Below are positions 59,145 to 64,000 of a stretch of DNA of 64,000 bases, piece by piece; position 1 is the stretch's first letter, and the number at the start of each line of letters is the position of its first letter. The notes beneath the pieces were generated by a model. The model did no database searches. It was given only the letters and a program-made list of their open reading frames with translations, and was not told where the DNA came from. Source of the DNA: Culex pipiens pallens (taxonomy: Eukaryota; Arthropoda; Insecta; Diptera; Culicidae); NCBI RefSeq assembly GCF_016801865.2, contig NC_068939.1:90788879-90852878 (forward strand). The letters are read 5' to 3'. The position numbers and the translations under genes were made by a program.

Positions 59145-59712
59145 TTGGTGGCACACTTGTGACAACGACCATACAAATCTCCATCAAAATATTGGTGGCA
59201 CACTTGTGACAACCGCCATACAAATCTCCATCAAAATATTGATGGCACACTTGTGACAACCGCCATACAAAACTCCATCAAAATATTGGTGGCACACTTT
59301 TGACAACCGCCATACAAATCGCCATAAAAATATTGGTGGCACACTTGTGACAACCGCCATACAAAACTCCATCAAAATATTGGTGGCACACTTGTGACAA
59401 CCGCCATACAAATCGCCATCAAAATATTGGTGGCACACTTGTGACAACCGCCATACAAAACTCCATCAAAATATTGGTGGCACACTTGTGACAACCGCCA
59501 TACAAATCGCCATCAAAATATTGGTGGCACACTTGTGACAACCGCCATACAAAACTCCATCAAAATATTGGTGGCACACTTGTGACAACCGCCTTACAAA
59601 TCGCCATCAAAATATTGGTGGCACACTTGTGACAACCGCCATACAAATCTCCATCAAAATATCGGTGGCACACTTGTGACAACCGCCATACAAAACTCCA
59701 TCAACATTCAAA
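59145..59712. repeat. 47-bp tandem array, right arm, 12 inverted copies
   Basis: The reverse complement unit (CTTGTGACAACCGCCATAC) recurs every 47 bp over 12 copies, with the same subtypes as the left arm. One copy near 59300 has TTTTGACAAC in place of TTGTGACAAC. Confidence 0.95.
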
Positions 59713-60068
59713 CAGCCCTTTAGGAACACACTTGTGACACGTAGTACATTTTCAATTCAAAAATGTTGTGCTCTCTTGTGATACGTGGTGTTATAAAATT
59801 AGACATAAATGTGTAGTGACATCTGTTGGTACCATACAGTTTTATAGCTTGCTTTTGCCTCTGCACGTGTCACAAGATAGCACAGAAAATTTGTTGAGAA
59901 ACTGGTCTATGTCACAAGTGTGCCCAACGATATCCCGGAAACGGAAACGAATTTCAAAAATCGGGTGATGGCATCTTGTAGCGTTTGTTAAGTTTAATGA
60001 AACGCCATCATTAACTCATTTTCGACCAAAATGGCGTTTGTCACAAGATAGCACAGAAGCGACGACGT

Positions 60069-61734
60069 AGTGTTTGGTGGTAGGAAAACATGCACCTCGT
60101 GCCCTCTCATGAACGAGCAGCCATACGAGTTCGTTTCGGTTAGGCACTTGAATCGAGCAGGAACGCCGCAGCACGGGACATCACAATCCATGTCTAAACC
60201 AGACCTCCTCGTTTTAGTGCCGGAGTGTGGTTGGTTGGTTCTAATCTAGGACATGACCGACGACGGCACTGGAAATCACTCTCTCTCCAAGTGGAGCTTA
60301 ATGTGGAAAATTTGAAAATGGGAGCTCGGGGTTGACTCTATGGTTGGCCCATCGTCGAAGCAGTCATCGTTTGTGGAAAGTGTATTTCTGGGCTATGGTG
60401 GAGTTTGTATTAGTTTAATGTACTTTCTTTTGAAGGTTTATGAAGAATTTTGGATTTAATTTATATAAGGTTAATAAACCTTTAACCATATTTCACAAAA
60501 AAATACTCGATAATTTACAAAGAGCAAAAAAAAAAAAACTACGACCTGAGTCTTTTCCAAAATCATCGTTGTTTCCATGTTTGGAGATTATTTCGATTGT
60601 TGTACCAAACGCTTCTGCTTTTGTGCAAATTGAAACGCGTAACAGTTGGCGAAACAAGTCTCGTTGAGGCGTATACCTGTTTTATCATGATGCTTCCTGA
60701 GTATATATTTTGGGACGCTTGTTGAAGGAAGTCATATTTTTGAATATTCAGCAGATCGTTTTCGGGGAGAACATAAATTGTTGCATGCCGTTGACGGCAT
60801 CCATCAATCTGAATATTCAATAACAGGCCTTATCCCTCCCTAAAAGTACGTAATAATGGTGCACATAAAATGTGCAATTTGTGGCTTCCTGCACTTCATG
60901 ATAATTTATAACTTTATTTTGTGCTGCTTCGTCAAACACATTGAGCGAAAATTGAGCTTGGCACCTTTTGTATATTTTTTTTCTAGAACAAAATTTTTCC
61001 ATGTTGGCGGAAAATCAAAACGGAAGAAAAACTAAAAAAAATCGACAAAAAAACTCACCTTTTCGCGAGGTACGAAAAAAAAACCAACGCGACTTTGAAA
61101 CTTGTTTTCCATGTCAGATTTTCGGGGTGCTTCCTTCCTGCGCCCTGCAAAACGAAACCAATGAATGCATTAGCTTTAATGGTCAAAGTTCACTTTCGAG
61201 CTTTTCGTTTTACGCTTTGGGAAAGTTCGCGAAATGTGATGGAGGCAACTTTTCGTTGTCGTTTTATTTTTGAACTTGAACGTGGATGTGGTGGGGAAGC
61301 GGATGATTGTGTAATTTGCGGGAAAAGCCGTTATTAGATGTAAATAATTGCACTGTTCTTTGCTAAATGAGATTGCAAATTTTGCTTGCAGCAGAAGATA
61401 GGATGGTGTTCTCGTGTTTGAATTGTTAATAAGCAGTTAGTCACAATGAATTGTTCAAAAGTAAATTACATATAAATTATAAAAATAATGCTTTCAGCAA
61501 TATGTGATTACAACTAAATATAACAAAATGCCTTATAGAGTTGAAAGAGCTATAGCTTCTGTCAAATGTTTGCAAAATATTGAAGAATTCATTCCAATTT
61601 CCCACAAAATAAAAACTCAAAGATGCTCGATTTGACTAATAATGCAAAAACAAACGTTAAACAATGCACGGTGATCCAGATCGAAAATGGATTTTCCGAA
61701 AAATGGTGAAGTTTTGGTGTCTTCAAACATGTTG
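60069..61734. other. Sequence without recognised elements
   Basis: No repeat partner was noticed; frames of 60-101 codons have no domain or splice support. 60.1-60.4 kb is GC-richer. Confidence 0.4.
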
Positions 61735-62535
61735 TTGTAAATAAAAAGGGGCAACTTTTGGTTTGGTTGAAAATTAGGGTGGTTCACGATTAGGGTGATT
61801 TTGAAAGTCTAACTTTTCAGGAATATTTTTGGGAATTTTTATGTCTTCTAGAAAGTTGTTGTGATTGCCAATCCAAGCAACTTTGTCGAAGACACCAAAA
61901 TTTCATCTCGTAATCTACGCTTTCTACAACCAAATTTATAGAAAGCATCTCGACGCCATGGTGCTATCAAGTCGAAAATCGCTTTTTGACGTTCCGAGAA
62001 AAACACGTTTTAATGTTTGAACTTGAATAAACAAAAACGAGACCACGCAATGTAAACAATAACAAACACGTTTTGTTTGGTTGACCATTCTGTGCATCGT
62101 CCCGAAATTTGGTTGAATTTGGTTGTCAGAGTTCCGAATTATAATTGAAAATGTTTACGGTAGTCGAGCTCGTATCTGTGTCAAACGCGTTCTGACCTGA
62201 AATTCCTTTGGACAATTGTCGCACTTACATCAATTTTCAGGCTGTGACAAGATAGCACGACAACATTGAAACTTCTTTCATATGAAAAGTGATACAAATG
62301 CAAGGAGTTTTTTTCGGTTGTTATTGAATATCTCAGAATTGAAATCGATTTTTGGGAATCTGTGAAGGTCAAAAGATGAGGCATTACCACCTTAAAAAAT
62401 AATTTTTGGGGGCACTTTTAGAGCTCTAAAAACAAATATTTTTATTTTTTGACAGGTCAATTTGGACTTAATGGTCAAAAGTCACAGCCATTTTAAGGTA
62501 AAAACGTTACTTAATCCACCTTAAGGTGGTTGGTG
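61735..62535. repeat. Dispersed repeat R2, inverted copy
   Basis: GGGGCAACTTTTGGTTTGG, CTTCTAGAAAGTTGTTG and TAATCTACGCTTTCTACAAC are the inverse of R2 at 34.6 kb; the other half (GGCACTTTTAGAGCTC, GGTCAAAAGTCACAGCC) follows after an insert with CTTGAATAAACAAAAACGAG. A GACAAGATAGCAC word of the foldback family is present at 62238. Confidence 0.7.
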
Positions 62536-63423
62536 CCTTCCTCATATTCATAAAGTCAATACATTCAGTAAAAATAGCAACATTCCCCCTTAACATGTTT
62601 AACAAATCAACTTTATTACTCATTTCTTTTGATATGGTTCGCAGACCATCAATATTTCTGGCTCATCGGCAAGGTCTGATAAAAAAAAACTATCCAACGA
62701 TAGTTCGCATGGAAGATTCAGACAATATTTTTATCACAATATCTGAAATCAAACCTCTAAAAAGTGTATAAATAACACTTAAGTGCCAATAACTTTTAAT
62801 AGGGTTGTCAGATCCTTGATATTTTAGGCTCATTTGAAAGGTCTTTCGATTATCTAACTAACGATGGGTCGCATGATAGACCCGGACATCATTTTTACTG
62901 AAATATCTGAGATCCGGCCTCCAAAAAGTGTATAAATAACACTTAAGTGCCAATAACTTTTGATAGGATTGTCAGATCCTTGATGTTTTAGGCTCATTTG
63001 AAAGGTCTTTCGATTATCTAACTAACGATGGGTCGCATGATGGACCCGGACATCATTTTCATTGAAATATCTGAGATCCGGCCTCCAAAAAGTGTATAAA
63101 TAACACTTAAGTGCTAATAACTTTTGATAGGGTTATAAGATCTTCAATGTTTTGGGCTCATTGGAAAGGTCTTTTTAATACCTTTCTGAAAATGTATAAC
63201 ATGCAGGGTTTCTTACAAAAACCACCCTTTTTACAATCTTCCGGACATACGCCAAAATCGTTTTTTTTAGCATAACTTTTGAAGTACTTTACTAAACTTC
63301 ATAATTTTCAATAGGGACTTATGGGACCCCAAGACGAATCGAATGAGACCAAAACGGTCCAAATCGGTTAAGCCAGTGCTGAGATAATCGAGTGCATATT
63401 TTTTGGTGCACAGACCCACATCC

Positions 63424-63468
<45 letters not shown>

Positions 63469-63592
63469 TTTGCTCAGAATTTGATTCTGAGTCGATAGGT
63501 ATACGTGAAGGTGGGTCTACGAGGTCAAATTAAGAAGTTCATTTTTCGAGTGATTTTATAGCCTTTCCTCAGTAAGGTGAGGAAGGCAAAAA
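62536..63592. mobile_element. TIR element containing the 164-bp tandem repeat
   Basis: GGTGCCTTCCTCAT and GTGAGGAAGGCA form inverted ends. GGTCTTT recurs at about 62674, 62841, 63005 and 63169 (164-bp period). The right part has GTCGATAGGTATACGTGAAG and GTGGGTCTACGAGG, words familiar from mosquito repeats. It is opposite in orientation to 1-845. Confidence 0.82.
63427..63465. repeat. (AC)n microsatellite
   Basis: About 19 AC dinucleotides in a row, inside the 164-bp-repeat element. Confidence 0.95.
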
Positions 63593-63769
63593 GATGCAAA
63601 TTTAAAACTTAAATGTCTCAAAAAGGCGCAAGCTAAATTTAAAGCACCAGGTTGTATTTGAAAGAGGAGATCCAGCACTTCTGAGTATCCATGAAAAATT
63701 ATCATTGAAACATGGAAAAACATATATTTAGACAATTCCTGAATTTCCACGTTAAAAAAACTGTTTTTT

Positions 63770-64000
63770 TTTAAGGTTTGCTCAGATGCTTTCTATCAAT
63801 TTGGACGTAGAAGTCGTAGATTACGAGATAAAATTTTGGTGACTTCGACAAGGCTGCTTGGATTGGCAAGCCCAACAACTTTCTAGAACACTAAAAAATA
63901 TCCCAAAAATATTCCTGAAAAGTTAGATTTTCGAAATCACCCTAATCGTGAACCACCCTAATTTTCAACCAAACCAAAAGTTGCCCCTTTTCATTGAAAA
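63770..64000. repeat. Dispersed repeat R2, partial direct copy, cut by window edge
   Basis: GGTTTGCTCAGATGCTTTCT, GTAGATTACGAGATAAAA and AAAAGTTGCCCCTTTTCAT match R2 at 34.6 kb and pair inversely with 61735-61950, so R2 halves bracket the 164-bp element. Confidence 0.75.

Larger units (their letters stand above)
55805..60068. mobile_element. 4.26-kb foldback built of tandem arrays
   Basis: A 40-bp TIR with one mismatch closes it (55805-55844 and 60029-60068, including TCTGTGCTATCTTGTGACAA). Next inside are further inverted words (56505-56600 against 59700-59790), then the 47-bp arrays (31 copies left, 12 inverted right) and the 16-bp core array. No ORF other than satellite frames. The layout matches FB/Galileo-type elements by analogy; the sequence is unfamiliar. 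No target duplication was found. Confidence 0.85.

Noticed and set aside
59184..59447. 87-codon frame in the 47-bp array
   Set aside because: Pure satellite translation with repeated residues; no start context or partner exon.
55805..60068. CRISPR-like array
   Set aside because: The 47-bp units are contiguous without unique spacers, and the sequence is eukaryotic.

Overview
The window looks like an AT-rich, repeat-dense piece of a mosquito (Culicidae) nuclear genome, most likely Culex-like. This is inferred from several tRNA-derived SINEs with a Feilai-like body, many TA/TTAA/8-bp-TSD miniature elements, foldback elements, and short exons separated by very long introns. No bacterial, organellar or viral gene organisation is visible. 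Nearly all open reading frames in the window are chance or satellite frames.

The only gene I can support runs on the minus strand across about two thirds of the window. Its first coding exon (43720..43846) encodes an N-terminus with a myristoylation/palmitoylation signature (MGCASSS). A 31.3-kb intron follows, then exon 2 (11817/11821..12433). Exon 2 either stops at a TGA followed by a 3' UTR with two AATAAA hexamers near 11.3 kb (247 aa), or is spliced from a GTGAGT donor overlapping that stop into exon 3 (4068..4198) and terminal exon 4 (1795..2549), giving 541 aa. All splice phases agree. A further noncoding 5' exon ending at 47662 is possible. I do not recognise the protein; it is acidic, low in complexity, with amphipathic helices.

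The introns and flanks are layered mobile DNA. 1-0.85 kb and 62.5-63.6 kb carry the same 164-bp tandem repeat in opposite orientation. 2.7-3.7 kb is a near-perfect array of 135 copies of a 7-mer inside the last intron. 4.4-9.5 kb holds a nested MITE, a ~150-bp satellite block and a large foldback. 10.4, 17.2, 26.7, 32.4, 35.6, 48.8 and 50.4 kb hold tRNA-derived SINEs. 12.8-14.2 kb is a long foldback. 15.8, 20.7 and 38.6 kb hold LINE-like insertions with 21-, 31- and 26-bp target-site duplications. 17.3, 27.9 and 37.3 kb hold three copies of a ~1-kb hAT-like non-autonomous element, one with a clean 8-bp duplication. Two related TIR elements stand close together at 53.1-55.3 kb.

The most striking structure is at 55.8-60.1 kb. 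It is a 4.26-kb foldback whose arms are tandem arrays of one 47-bp unit (31 copies left, 12 copies inverted right) around a core of a 16-bp satellite that changes orientation, closed by 40-bp terminal inverted repeats with one mismatch. It resembles the architecture of Drosophila FB/Galileo-type elements, but I do not recognise its sequence.
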